Positions 29,075-37,793 of a stretch of DNA of 64,000 nt are shown piece after piece. The translations under genes were made by a program, and so were the position numbers. Each line of letters opens with the position of its first letter. Position 1 is the first letter of the stretch. The notes beneath the pieces are model-generated. The model saw nothing but the letters and a program-made list of their open reading frames with translations, was not told the origin of the DNA and ran no database searches. The DNA is from Candidatus Krumholzibacteriota bacterium (GTDB lineage: Bacteria > Krumholzibacteriota > Krumholzibacteriia > Krumholzibacteriales > Krumholzibacteriaceae). The stretch spans positions 124,001 to 188,000 of the forward strand of contig JAFGCX010000020.1 of assembly GCA_016932415.1 (NCBI GenBank). Direction: 5' to 3'.

Positions 29075-29632
29075 CTATACCCGCTCGATATAACGACCAG
29101 TCCTGGTATCGATTTTCAATATATCACCGATCTCGATGAATAACGGAACACTTACCGTGGCTCCCGTCTCCAGCCTGGCAGGTTTCGATCCTCCCTGGGC
29201 TGTATCCCCCCTGAGCCCCGGTTCAGTCTCCGCGACGGCAAGTTCGACGAATGTTGGCAATTCGACCGACAATGGTATCGTTCCGTCCATAAGGACAGAT
29301 ACTTCCATATTCTCTTTAAGGTATGGAGTTATATCTTTGACAAGTTCGGCGGCAAGGGGAATCTGTTCGTAAGTTTCCGTATCCATCATGTAATAAAGCT
29401 CATCGGAGTTGTAAAGGAACTGATAAGTGTTCCTGTCCACCCTTACTTCCTCGATCTTTTCCCCCGCCCTGAAGGTCTTGTCGACGACCGCTCCTTCAGG
29501 TATCTTTTTCAGTTTGGTCCTTACAAAGGCTCCGCCTTTTCCCGGTTTTACGTGTTGAAATTCGACAATCGCGTACAGCTGGTTGTCAATCCTCATTATA
29601 AGGCCGTTCCTGAAGTTACTGGTATCAGCCAA
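29075..29632 (-). CDS. efp: Elongation factor P
   Basis: Relieves ribosome stalling at polyproline. Three OB/KOW-like beta domains over 185 residues. The tip loop that enters the peptidyl-transferase centre is [10 protein letters not shown], with Lys32 at the modified position; this is the lysine rather than arginine form, and no epmA/epmB gene is seen nearby. The C-terminal [21 protein letters not shown] is typical. Confidence 0.95.
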   Translation of the reverse strand: MADTSNFRNGLIMRIDNQLYAIVEFQHVKPGKGGAFVRTKLKKIPEGAVVDKTFRAGEKIEEVRVDRNTYQFLYNSDELYYMMDTETYEQIPLAAELVKDITPYLKENMEVSVLMDGTIPLSVELPTFVELAVAETEPGLRGDTAQGGSKPARLETGATVSVPLFIEIGDILKIDTRTGRYIERV

Positions 29633-29657
29633 ATCGATTTCCTTTCAGATCCCAGGG

Positions 29658-30662
29658 CTAGTCATTCTTTCCGTGTTTTTCCTGCATCTTTTTTATCCAG
29701 TCGTGAAAATGATCCTTTCCTTCACCCGGTCCCTGGTCATCGAGATCTTTTTCATCACTTTCACGTTCTAAAGCCACGTCATCCGAGTCTTCTTCCTGAT
29801 CGTGGGAAGCACCTTCGCCACCTTCAAGCTGAGCCGCTATCTCCTCCAGCCCGGAATCGTCACCTTCTTCATTTTCATCTTCTCTATCGGCCGCATCGCC
29901 GGTCCCGGGCTGATCATCCTCTTCGCCGGTCCCAGAATATCCGCCATGCCCCGCGGTGTTTTCCACCAGCTCTCTGCTTACGTCATCGATCGATATCGTC
30001 AGGACCTCTTCGCCGAACGCCTCGGACCGTTCTTCTTCCGAATGGTCTATCATTGCTTTCAGTCTTTCCACCATCGACGCGGCTTCCCTGTTGCTGTCGT
30101 CTCTCGAACAGATATCTTCGTACATGCTAAGCGCCTTGGCATAGTATCCCTGTGACGCGTATATCCCCGCGAGTGTCATAGTCGCGAGTTCCCGAGGCTG
30201 TTCGGTCTTTTTGACCCTGCTTTCATCTTCAAGGTCTATCTCTTTCGCTTCGAAATCCTTCTCGATATCTTTCAGGCTCTTCAGGATCTCCTCATTTGTC
30301 GGATCGATAGCTAGCAGCGTCCTGTAATATCCCGCTGCTTCCACCTTCTTATCCTCGCCGAGAAGAATGTCGCCAAGGAATTTCAGGGCAACCATGTTCT
30401 CAGAGTCGATCTCGAGGACTCTCTTGAACTCTCCCCGTGAACGTTCCGTGGCTCCCTTGTCATAGAAACACTTACCCAGTATCACATGAGCGCTTGCGTA
30501 ATCGGGAAACCTCTTTAGTCCGTCCTCGCATATCTCTATCGATTTGTCAATGAGTCCGCTTTTGCGGTAAGCGTCGGCAAGGGGAGCGAATATCCTCGAT
30601 TCAGGAGCGTTCCTGTACCGCTCGGCCAGCTGTTTGATTTCATCGCTTAGATTATCAGACAT
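29658..30662 (-). CDS. Cytoplasmic TPR protein with acidic C-terminal tail
   Basis: 334 residues without a signal peptide. Residues ~1-210 form tetratricopeptide repeats (ESRIFAPLADAYRKSGLIDK, FPDYASAHVILGKCFYDKGA, MVALKFLGDILLGEDKKVEA, MTLAGIYASQGYYAKALSMY). Residues ~235-315 are a low-complexity Glu/Asp/Gly tail, then a short basic end (HFHDWIKKMQEKHGKND). Such tails usually mediate flexible binding; no function is recognised. GGAAGG precedes the ATG by 5 bases. Confidence 0.82.
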   Translation of the reverse strand: MSDNLSDEIKQLAERYRNAPESRIFAPLADAYRKSGLIDKSIEICEDGLKRFPDYASAHVILGKCFYDKGATERSRGEFKRVLEIDSENMVALKFLGDILLGEDKKVEAAGYYRTLLAIDPTNEEILKSLKDIEKDFEAKEIDLEDESRVKKTEQPRELATMTLAGIYASQGYYAKALSMYEDICSRDDSNREAASMVERLKAMIDHSEEERSEAFGEEVLTISIDDVSRELVENTAGHGGYSGTGEEDDQPGTGDAADREDENEEGDDSGLEEIAAQLEGGEGASHDQEEDSDDVALERESDEKDLDDQGPGEGKDHFHDWIKKMQEKHGKND

Positions 30663-30697
30663 TGAGACCTTCCTTACCCGTTATTTCCATAGATGTC

Positions 30698-30727
30698 AAG
30701 CTACCAAAGCCAGATACACCATGTCAA
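30698..30727 (-). promoter_or_regulatory. Candidate promoter for the TPR-efp-accB run
   Basis: Minus strand: perfect -35 TTGACA (30727-30722), 18-base spacer and a weak -10 TAGCTT (30703-30698), about 36 bases before the ATG at 30662. A second TTGACA lies 26 bases downstream without a matching -10. Confidence 0.4.
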
Positions 30728-30763
30728 GTTGTTTGGCTATACTTTCATTCTGAGTCGTCGATC

Positions 30764-31774
30764 TCAATTTATCCTGAATGTCTCCGCGACCGCTCTCAAT
30801 TCCCTCAGAAGAATATGCTTGCTGAATCCGGGAGCGTATACGAGGCAATCTATCATCCACACCCTTGATCTGCCCCGGTCATGTATGAAGTACGCGGTGA
30901 ACGGGCCACCGAAGAGGTCTTTGCTGTTCTCCCAGTATCCGTCCATACGGATCACGTCGTATTGACCAAGCTTGTCTGTTCTGTAAAATACCAGGTCTTT
31001 CCTCATAATATCCTGGTCGTACATCTTCCACGCTATGTTGGCACGTATATCGAACAGCGCCGTCGAATCGGCAACTGAAAGGGTCGCCTTGTTCCATGAA
31101 AGCCAGGATATTGTCAATCCACGGTGCGGTTGGGTCCTTATTATCTCTATTCCAGGTATATCCCCGCGGTCCTGGTTTATCTCATATATATACGGAATAT
31201 CTATGTGAAAACCGTACTCTGCTCTCAGCCTGGCCATTCCTTCGGTATCTTCTTTCCTTAGGAGATACTCCCTTAACCTCTCCCTGTTGGCTTCTTCTAT
31301 TATGTCGCGGATCGTCGATCCGTTCTCCGTGACGACCTTCTTAAGCATTTCAGGGGAAGAAGCTGTCACAATCACCGTAAGCTGGCCGGTGACGGGATAA
31401 TCCATCTTCTTGAAAATATGATGTTTGCCCTCCACCACTTTTCTTATCGCGTTTGTCCCGATAAAACTCTCAAGCACGGTACCAATCATCCCCTGCCTGG
31501 CGACGCCGAATATCACCATATTCTTTGTCGGAGGTTCCTTGGTCACTTCCGCGGCCGCGATCATCCTCAGTTTGAACTGTATCTCTGTCTTGGTATAGTA
31601 ATCTACGGGATGCTGGAGTTCCCTGATCATGTAATCGTTTATCCCTCCCGGTTTACCAGTCTCAGTGACAAGCACGACATCACTGTACGATCCGGCAGGC
31701 GGGAAATTCGATTTTCCCGTGCATGAAACGAGAATCAAAGTGGCGAGAGCCAGAAATCTGACAGATTGTTTCAT
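30764..31774 (-). CDS. DUF4837-family lipoprotein
   Basis: 336 residues with a signal and lipobox LILVSC (Cys18). The body matches what is known of DUF4837 lipoproteins of Bacteroidetes-like bacteria: EIQFKLRMIAAAEVTK, MIGTVLESF, IPYIYEINQDRGDI, GLTISWLSW and DVIRMDGYWENSKDLFGGPFTAYFIHD. The family has no established function. Strong AGGAGG is 5 bases before the ATG. It lies between the sigma-operon terminator and the TPR-efp-accB promoter, apparently as its own unit. Confidence 0.8.
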   Translation of the reverse strand: MKQSVRFLALATLILVSCTGKSNFPPAGSYSDVVLVTETGKPGGINDYMIRELQHPVDYYTKTEIQFKLRMIAAAEVTKEPPTKNMVIFGVARQGMIGTVLESFIGTNAIRKVVEGKHHIFKKMDYPVTGQLTVIVTASSPEMLKKVVTENGSTIRDIIEEANRERLREYLLRKEDTEGMARLRAEYGFHIDIPYIYEINQDRGDIPGIEIIRTQPHRGLTISWLSWNKATLSVADSTALFDIRANIAWKMYDQDIMRKDLVFYRTDKLGQYDVIRMDGYWENSKDLFGGPFTAYFIHDRGRSRVWMIDCLVYAPGFSKHILLRELRAVAETFRIN

Positions 31775-31822
31775 AGAGACCTCCTGATTGAAAAATAGAT
31801 ATTATGACCGCTTCTTTCAAGG

Positions 31823-31855
31823 AAAAAGGATGGCCAACTGAATGGCCATCCTTTT
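31823..31855 (-). terminator. Intrinsic terminator after the ECF sigma / anti-sigma operon
   Basis: On the minus strand a perfect 13-bp stem AAAAGGATGGCCA / TGGCCATCCTTTT with a 6-base loop TTCAGT runs into TTTTT. It starts 45 bases after the stop of the anti-sigma gene. Confidence 0.85.
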
Positions 31856-31899
31856 CGTCTGTTCCACGGGTCCAGGTTATGATCTCTTTTATTACCGGC

Positions 31900-32562
31900 T
31901 CATCGATCGTTATTCTGCTCCACGATGATCCTTTTAAGCTTTATGTTCTCTGTCTTGTAATATTCGATATATTCTCTCAGCATCTTGTTCTCCTTCGCGA
32001 GATATTCGATCCGTCTTTCCGATTCCATGCTGAACGGCTGCTGTTTCCTGTAGGAATCTCCGCCGGAGTTTCCGTAGAAATCATCTGATACCATCCTTAT
32101 ACCGGCCGGATAACCTGTCGAAGTATAATTGATATTCCTTCCGCCGCGAGCGGGAGAAACAGTCTTCTCGTTGATCCTGGCGGCCTGATCAGTCCCGGAT
32201 GAATCTGATGATCCGTCGCCGATAACCAGCCATGCCCCCGCGAGCACGATTAGCAGGACGGCTGCGGCGCTTGTCACAAACTTCCGGCCCCAGGCCGGGT
32301 TGGTGAAGACCGATCCGGCTCTTTCTCTCATTACACGGGATTTTTCCAGTGCAATCATACGTTTTACGTTCCAATCGAAACTCTCCGGCAGTTCCATCTC
32401 AGGAACTGAATCGAGAATCGACAGGCAATCGTCCATTTCCCTGCAATATTGAGCGCATTCCGGGCATTCCTCGATATGATGCTGTAACTTGATCTTTTCC
32501 ATTTCGTCCAGCATATTGTCCCGGCTCGCGAGGTAATACTCCTGTGCTGTCCTGCATCGCAT
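31900..32562 (-). CDS. Zinc-finger (ZAS) anti-sigma factor with periplasmic coiled coil
   Basis: Membrane anti-sigma factor for the ECF sigma just upstream. The ZAS motif H29-x3-C33-x2-C36 (HIEECPEC) is in the cytoplasmic N-terminus. One TM (about 95-114, FVTSAAAVLLIVLAGAWLVI) leads to a periplasmic part with a Gly/Ser/Tyr-rich linker and a C-terminal coiled coil (RRIEYLAKENKMLREYIEYY). 220 residues. Its ATG overlaps or abuts the sigma stop at 32562, so the two are coupled. Confidence 0.88.
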   Translation of the reverse strand: MRCRTAQEYYLASRDNMLDEMEKIKLQHHIEECPECAQYCREMDDCLSILDSVPEMELPESFDWNVKRMIALEKSRVMRERAGSVFTNPAWGRKFVTSAAAVLLIVLAGAWLVIGDGSSDSSGTDQAARINEKTVSPARGGRNINYTSTGYPAGIRMVSDDFYGNSGGDSYRKQQPFSMESERRIEYLAKENKMLREYIEYYKTENIKLKRIIVEQNNDR

Positions 32563-33236
32563 CAGTCAATCTCCTTGAACCTGTTGTCATCACCGAGAAG
32601 GGGTGTCACTGCTTTCTTGAAATGCATCCTTCCCCGGTTGATCCTCGAGCGTACCGTTCCGAGTTTCAAACCGGTAGAGGCCGCTATCTCTTCATAACTC
32701 AGACCATTGATCTCCCTGAGAACAAACGAGGGCCTGTATTTCGCTGGAATCTTATCTATCGCTATCTGTATCAATTCGTTCAATCTCTTTCTGTCCATCG
32801 TCTCTTCGGGATCGGGACTCTCATCTCTTATCTCAAGCCAGCGCCCATCATCGCTGCTTCTTTCGTCTGACCACATACTGATCGTCTTTGGACGTCTTTT
32901 TATATTCCTTATCCTGTTTCGTACCAGATTTGTCGCAATCGTATAGAGCCATGTCGAGAATTTGGCGATCGTCTTGTATTTATCCGCGTGCATGTACGCC
33001 CTTACAAAAGCTTCCTGGGCATACTCCTCCGCTTCGCTTTCATTACCGAGTAGCCGGAAGAGATATGCGTAAAGCCTGTTTTTGTACCTTCCGACCAGGA
33101 TATCGAAAGCCTGGTTATTACCCTGCTGAACAAGAAGTATCAGTTCCTCGTCACTCAGGGTGGCGCTGGCGGCGCGCGCGCCGTGATATTGCTGCTGCAG
33201 ATTCAAACTTTCATCTCCGGTCTCATCATCTTTCAT
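32562..33236 (-). CDS. ECF (RpoE-like) RNA polymerase sigma factor
   Basis: Region 2: LVGRYKNRLYAYLFRLLGNESEAEEYAQEAFVRAYMHADKYK, with FSTWLYTIATNLVRNRIR. Region 4: DKIPAKYRPSFVLREINGLSYEEIAASTGLKLGTVRSRINRGR. ATG at 33236 is chosen (AAGGGG about 10 bases upstream) over an in-frame GTG at 33254; the N-terminal ~25 residues before the first sigma helix are extra. About 224 residues. The cognate anti-sigma follows directly. Upstream are a LolB-like lipoprotein and a TPR protein, so an envelope-stress role is likely. Confidence 0.92.
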   Translation of the reverse strand: MKDDETGDESLNLQQQYHGARAASATLSDEELILLVQQGNNQAFDILVGRYKNRLYAYLFRLLGNESEAEEYAQEAFVRAYMHADKYKTIAKFSTWLYTIATNLVRNRIRNIKRRPKTISMWSDERSSDDGRWLEIRDESPDPEETMDRKRLNELIQIAIDKIPAKYRPSFVLREINGLSYEEIAASTGLKLGTVRSRINRGRMHFKKAVTPLLGDDNRFKEID

Positions 33237-33298
33237 TGTCTGATACCCCTTCACAGACGAATTGTTCCAGATTTAATCGATCCCCCGCAAGTTTTTTA

Positions 33299-34021
33299 TC
33301 AATTCCCTTTTACCGGCTGTGACTCGATCTCGACGCTGTTGATCGTCAAAGAGAATCTTTCCGATCCGTATTTTCTCTCAAATACTATTTTGTCTGGATA
33401 CCAGCCGACGCCGGGCCATTCCCTGTATCTGTATCTTGCTATGTAACAAGGAGTCCCGCCATTTCCGCAGAGGACGGTCTCGACGGGTCCCTTTCCACTT
33501 TCGATCCTGACTGCCGATTCCCTGCCAAGCCATTTCCCTTTGATCGTTCTTCCCCATTCCTCGATGATAACCTTCCGTTCAACGATATCGGGTTCCTCAA
33601 AAAGAAGAAGCGCGATTATATCTGCCGGATAGATATCGAGGCCAAAATGCTTCTGAAGCGATCTCATCGTCTCCTGGCTTTGCCAGATCACATCTCTTTC
33701 CCGATCGTCGATCGTGATCTGATCGCGATCGATATACAGCGTCGCATCTTCCCTGTAGGAACCAAACAGGCTTGAATGCAGAAAATCGACCTGCAGATCA
33801 CCATTTCCTCCATGGAAGATCATGCAACTTCCCTTCACTCTGTATTCAGGAAGTTCGAATCTGACCTTTCCCGTAATGACAAGATCTTTTCCGGTCGCCG
33901 CGGAGGAGATGATGCCGGAAGATCCGACAGAGGGATCGACCGGGATACCCGCGGGAGGCACAGACGCGCATGATCCAAAAAACAGGAGACAAGCGAAAAT
34001 ATTAGTTATCCGCCTGAACAA
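33299..34021 (-). CDS. Lipoprotein, LolB/DUF4292-like (tentative)
   Basis: 240 residues with lipobox FFGSC (Cys18). The mature part is rich in beta strands: DLVITGKVRFELPEYRVKGSCMIFHG, GDLQVDFLHSSLFGS and RFSLTINSVEIESQP. This pattern is like the half-barrel fold of LolB and DUF4292 lipoproteins. The start is TTG immediately after the upstream stop, with GGAG 7 bases before it. In many Proteobacteria a TPR gene precedes lolB, the same order as here. The Lol assignment is inference. Confidence 0.6.
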   Translation of the reverse strand: MFRRITNIFACLLFFGSCASVPPAGIPVDPSVGSSGIISSAATGKDLVITGKVRFELPEYRVKGSCMIFHGGNGDLQVDFLHSSLFGSYREDATLYIDRDQITIDDRERDVIWQSQETMRSLQKHFGLDIYPADIIALLLFEEPDIVERKVIIEEWGRTIKGKWLGRESAVRIESGKGPVETVLCGNGGTPCYIARYRYREWPGVGWYPDKIVFERKYGSERFSLTINSVEIESQPVKGN

Positions 34022-35737
34022 TTATTTCTCCACGCGCAGAAGCGTTTCGTTGATCTCAGTGAGTTTCTGGAGGACTTCTTCTTTCTCTGAATCTATATCT
34101 ATTGATCTTGTATAGGCATCCCTGGCCCTGTCGAACATCTCAAGCTTCGAGTAAATATCGCCAAGATGCTCCCAGATGACAGGGTCATCACCTACTATCT
34201 CGATCGCTTCCATCAAAATCTTCAGCGCGTTCTGATAATCACCCTGCCTGTATTTGATCCATCCCATGCTGTCGAGAAAATATCCGTTTCGCGGTTCCGA
34301 ATTCAGGGCCTGAGAGAGAAGTTCTTCAGCGAAATCGAGCCGGTCTCCCTTTTCCGCGAGAAGATACCCGTAAAAATTCAGAATGGAAGGATCACCGGGG
34401 CTTATCTCGTGAAGGTGACTGATCCTCTTTATCGCTTCGTCATATTTTTTATACTGTTGAAAAAGAACGGCCAGTTCCATCAACGTCCTGTGATCATCAG
34501 GCCTGATCTGTTCCGACCTGAGAAGATATCCGCCGGCCCTGTCGTAATCCTCAAGTTTCCTGTATATCGTACCTAAGAGATAGTTATCCCCCGCGGAATC
34601 CGCGTCATGAAGCCTTTCAGCCTCTACGAGATATCTTTTTCCGTCTTCCAGTGAAAGATCGGATGCTTCGTCAGGGCTCGAAGGTTCTCCGGCAAAATCG
34701 AACGCTACGAGAAGCAGACCGATATAATTCGTGAAGTTTTCCGGTTCGAGCCTGATCAGCCTTTTTATGTACGAGCAACCTGATCTGAAATTTCCTTTTT
34801 CAAGCTCTATCTCTGATATGATCCTCAGGATCGAAGGATTCTCTCCCGATGATTCGAGTATATTCGTAAATATGGCAAGTGCCATGTCGTATTTTTCGCT
34901 CCGGTAATAGAACCTCCCCAGACTGATCTTGCCTGCCTGGTCGAGATCCTTTTCGAGATAAAGCGGTTCGAGAAGAGATATGCCTTCCTCGATCTGGTCA
35001 TCCTCGTAGTAAAGATCGGCGAGGTCCCTGATCGCGTTCCTGTTGCCCGGTTCAAGTTCGATCGCTCTATTGAAAGATCTTTTCGCCTCTTCCCTTTCTC
35101 CCTTGTGAAGAAGCATCGAACCGAGAGCGAGATGAGCGCTGGCCAGTCCCGGATTCGATCCGATCGCTCCGCGGAAGGCTTCGATCGCCTTGTCGATCTC
35201 GTTCTCCTCGGCATATATAAATCCCAGCCTGTAATTTGTGAATAGATCCGACGGGTCGATCGCGCGGGCCTCCTCGAGGACCTGTCTTGCTTTCTCTTCG
35301 TCTTTCATCTCAATATAGACCCTTGCGAGAAATTTCCTTACTTCCAGTTGAGGGACTCCGGGAGAATCCTTTATCTCTTCAAAGATGGTGACCGCCTTTT
35401 CCCGGTTCCCCTCCCTGAATTCGACTTCAGCGAGTATCAGTTTCGCTTCACCATCCTTCTTTCCAAGTTCTATCATCCGCTGGGCGTACCTGCGCGTCTC
35501 GTCGTATTTTTCCATATCGAATGTCACCCTGGCCAGGGCGAAAAGTATGACCTCGTTGTCTTTCTGGTACCTGTCCGCGTAGATGTAGTAAGTATAGGCG
35601 TGCATAAGATCGTTTCGAGCTTCAAAAAACGACCCCTTCATATAATAAAGCATTCCCTGGCCGTCTATCTCTCCGCCTGACAACGGCGCCTGCTGAAGCA
35701 ATGCGAATGTCAAAATAATAAAAAACAGCTTTTTCAT
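34022..35737 (-). CDS. Secreted TPR-repeat protein
   Basis: 571 residues: signal peptide (MKKLFFIILTFALLQQAPLSGG) then about 14 consecutive tetratricopeptide repeats over nearly the whole length, e.g. LFTNYRLGFIYAEENEIDKA, ASAHLALGSMLLHKGEREEA, SILNFYGYLLAEKGDRLDFAEE and VIWEHLGDIYSKLEMFDRARD. The SMGWIKYRQGDYQNALK repeat is typical of TPR proteins encoded next to lolB. Likely a periplasmic scaffold; partner unknown. Heads the operon ending at the terminator 31823-31855. Confidence 0.85.
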   Translation of the reverse strand: MKKLFFIILTFALLQQAPLSGGEIDGQGMLYYMKGSFFEARNDLMHAYTYYIYADRYQKDNEVILFALARVTFDMEKYDETRRYAQRMIELGKKDGEAKLILAEVEFREGNREKAVTIFEEIKDSPGVPQLEVRKFLARVYIEMKDEEKARQVLEEARAIDPSDLFTNYRLGFIYAEENEIDKAIEAFRGAIGSNPGLASAHLALGSMLLHKGEREEAKRSFNRAIELEPGNRNAIRDLADLYYEDDQIEEGISLLEPLYLEKDLDQAGKISLGRFYYRSEKYDMALAIFTNILESSGENPSILRIISEIELEKGNFRSGCSYIKRLIRLEPENFTNYIGLLLVAFDFAGEPSSPDEASDLSLEDGKRYLVEAERLHDADSAGDNYLLGTIYRKLEDYDRAGGYLLRSEQIRPDDHRTLMELAVLFQQYKKYDEAIKRISHLHEISPGDPSILNFYGYLLAEKGDRLDFAEELLSQALNSEPRNGYFLDSMGWIKYRQGDYQNALKILMEAIEIVGDDPVIWEHLGDIYSKLEMFDRARDAYTRSIDIDSEKEEVLQKLTEINETLLRVEK

Positions 35738-35766
35738 TTCCAGTTTCCTTCCCGGCTTCCTCTTCT

Positions 35767-35795
35767 ATTATACGTTAACATCGATTCGCAGGCAA
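35767..35795 (-). promoter_or_regulatory. Sigma-70 promoter for the TPR / LolB-like / ECF sigma operon
   Basis: Minus strand: TTGCCT (35795-35790), 17-base spacer, perfect TATAAT (35772-35767), 30 bases before the ATG at 35737. It is divergent from the promoter at 35895-35923. Confidence 0.65.
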
Positions 35796-35894
35796 ATGCT
35801 CCTGTCGACGTCATTGAATTTTTATCGTCACGGCGCCACATCCATCTTTAGCCTTTAATGGCAATGGAGTGGCGCAACGGCCGGCATAGTTAGA

Positions 35895-35923
35895 TTGACT
35901 TTGCATCAGCCGTGCCATATAAT
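35895..35923 (+). promoter_or_regulatory. Sigma-70 promoter for the FadL/PorV-like barrel gene
   Basis: TTGACT (35895-35900), exactly 17 bases, TATAAT (35918-35923): near-perfect consensus. The ATG follows at 35959 with AAAGGGG in the leader. This is the best promoter seen in the window and suggests strong constitutive expression. Confidence 0.85.
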
Positions 35924-35958
35924 CCACTTGGCGTTTCTCAACAGGAAAGGGGCGGATC

Positions 35959-37296
35959 ATGAATAATAAATATTTCAAAGATCGTATTTTCGGGGTGATC
36001 CTTCTGATATCAGTGATAATACCAGCCGCCGCGCACTCACAGGTCATAGGACTGCTTACACTTGAAAGACTTTCCCTGCTGGATACTTACAGGACTGGAG
36101 CAAGACCGATGGCTCTCGGGACCGCTTACACCGCGGTAAGCGATGACGCATTCGCGCTTCTGTATAATCCCGCCGGGCTTACGCAGATAGAAAAGAATGA
36201 GATCATCTTCGGAGTACAGCATTTCAACCTCGATATCGACAACGAATACGAAACGTGGAATACGGCGACGTCGAATTCCTACACGTCGTTCGGACATATA
36301 GCGATGGCTACGCCTGTCGGTTCGTATGGAAATAATATCGTCCTCGGTTTCGGAATATTCAGGGTCGGTAATTCCGACGCGGAATATATCAGGAAGGGGC
36401 TCAGGCCCGATCTCGATGGGATGCTTGAGAATGTTTTCCTCCAGTCAGGTTCGATATTCCAGTACAGATTCGGAATAGGTATTGAATTGATGGAGAATAT
36501 CTCGGCCGGAGCTACCCTTGTCCTCTGGGATGAATCCGTAACGTATACCGAGACGATCAGGTTCAACCAGAGCGGAAGCGACTCGAGTTATAACTATATA
36601 AACGACTCCGGTTCCGAACTGGACGGTATCAGCGTCGATTTTGGACTGATGATGTGGCTTAACCAGTATATGCGCGCCGGCGTAACCTTCTCCTCTCCCG
36701 TCGCCCTCAGCTATGTCGGCAACGGGACCGACTATTACGACGGCACGAATCCTGACGGCTCGACATGGGAGACCGATTCGGAATCTCTGTACAGTGAAGA
36801 TGATCTGACCCTTCCGATGAGATTCGCTGGAGGCGTCTCGTTCCTCTCGGGCCCGCTCCTGCTCGCTGCCGATCTGTCATACTGCGATTATTCACAGACG
36901 AAATACAACGGGTTAAGGCTTACAGGCGATGAAGGACCAGGCAGGCAGCTCCTCGGTGAAGCCCTTGATTTCAGTATCGGCGGAGAGTTTGTTTTCCCGT
37001 CGATGCCCCTGACTGTCAGGGCGGGGTATTCTTATATGCCTCTTAAGCTGAAGGCGATGGATGAATTGACCTATGTCACCGATACGGTAGATGAATGGGG
37101 ACTCGTCACAGAGTACGATTTTATTGATGTGAACGTACAGAGGCGGTTTTTCACTTTCGGCATCGGTGGTATCATCGAGGATATGCTGGCGATCGACTTC
37201 GCTCTCGCGATCGGAAGCTTTGAGAGAGAGACAAGATACTTGAAAGAAAACCGCGACATCTTGGAACTGGTCGTCACGGCGGGGTATTCTTTCTGA
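35959..37296 (+). CDS. FadL/PorV-like outer-membrane beta-barrel protein
   Basis: 445 residues. Signal peptide (FGVILLISVIIPAAAHS) then the family opening ARPMALGTAYTAVSDDAFALLYNPAGL, typical of the FadL/OmpP1-PorV-UPF0164 group (DAxALxxNPAG). The remainder is alternating beta strands, ending ELVVTAGYSF with the terminal aromatic needed for BAM insertion. FadL proteins import hydrophobic molecules; PorV shuttles type IX secretion cargo. Which applies is not decidable from sequence, and no type IX gene is in the window. The only + strand gene in the first 52 kb, with its own strong promoter. Confidence 0.85.
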   Translation: MNNKYFKDRIFGVILLISVIIPAAAHSQVIGLLTLERLSLLDTYRTGARPMALGTAYTAVSDDAFALLYNPAGLTQIEKNEIIFGVQHFNLDIDNEYETWNTATSNSYTSFGHIAMATPVGSYGNNIVLGFGIFRVGNSDAEYIRKGLRPDLDGMLENVFLQSGSIFQYRFGIGIELMENISAGATLVLWDESVTYTETIRFNQSGSDSSYNYINDSGSELDGISVDFGLMMWLNQYMRAGVTFSSPVALSYVGNGTDYYDGTNPDGSTWETDSESLYSEDDLTLPMRFAGGVSFLSGPLLLAADLSYCDYSQTKYNGLRLTGDEGPGRQLLGEALDFSIGGEFVFPSMPLTVRAGYSYMPLKLKAMDELTYVTDTVDEWGLVTEYDFIDVNVQRRFFTFGIGGIIEDMLAIDFALAIGSFERETRYLKENRDILELVVTAGYSF

Positions 37297-37785
37297 TCAG
37301 TCGGTTTTTCTGCTGATCCCCCTGAGAAGCGACAGATAGGCATCGTCAAGTCTTGACAGCATCTCTTCTGAGAGTCCGCCCCCGCTTTCCAGGATCTGGG
37401 TGTAATACTGTTCAATGTAGCGGCAAAGGTAGACTCCCTGCCTGTCTATCTCATTTTGTATCAAATCGAACACATCCTTGCGATTCTTGAGGAAAGCCTC
37501 GTCTTCTTCTTTTCCGTCCCTGTTGTGAAAATAATCATTCAGAAGATTTAACCAGTACGCGTCGTGTTTCCCTCCGTTATCAAACACGCATCCCGGCACG
37601 TCGACGAGAAAACAGTATCCGTAGACGAAATAACTGCAGTTAAGCAACCCTAAAAGAAAATGCCGCCTGTGACAGTCGACCGGCATTTCGTCGAGATTGC
37701 AGGGAAGCTGGCATTCCTCACATATCACCTCCGGATCGCATCCGAAGGTGAAGGGAAATCTCTTTGCTTTGCCGGGATCGCCCAT
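37297..37785 (-). CDS. Small cysteine-rich protein of unknown function
   Basis: 162 residues, no signal or TM evident. Eight Cys lie in the first 66 residues (16, 22, 25, 29, 38, 50, 58, 66), including CEECQLPC, which suggests a metal or Fe-S site. The C-terminal half is helical and charged (DVFDLIQNEIDRQGVYLCRYIEQYYTQIL). Its stop abuts the stop of the convergent barrel gene with no base between. It ends 8 bases upstream of rnc and probably leads or joins that operon by read-through in the fab block. No family recognised. Confidence 0.72.
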   Translation of the reverse strand: MGDPGKAKRFPFTFGCDPEVICEECQLPCNLDEMPVDCHRRHFLLGLLNCSYFVYGYCFLVDVPGCVFDNGGKHDAYWLNLLNDYFHNRDGKEEDEAFLKNRKDVFDLIQNEIDRQGVYLCRYIEQYYTQILESGGGLSEEMLSRLDDAYLSLLRGISRKTD

Positions 37786-37793
37786 TATTCACC

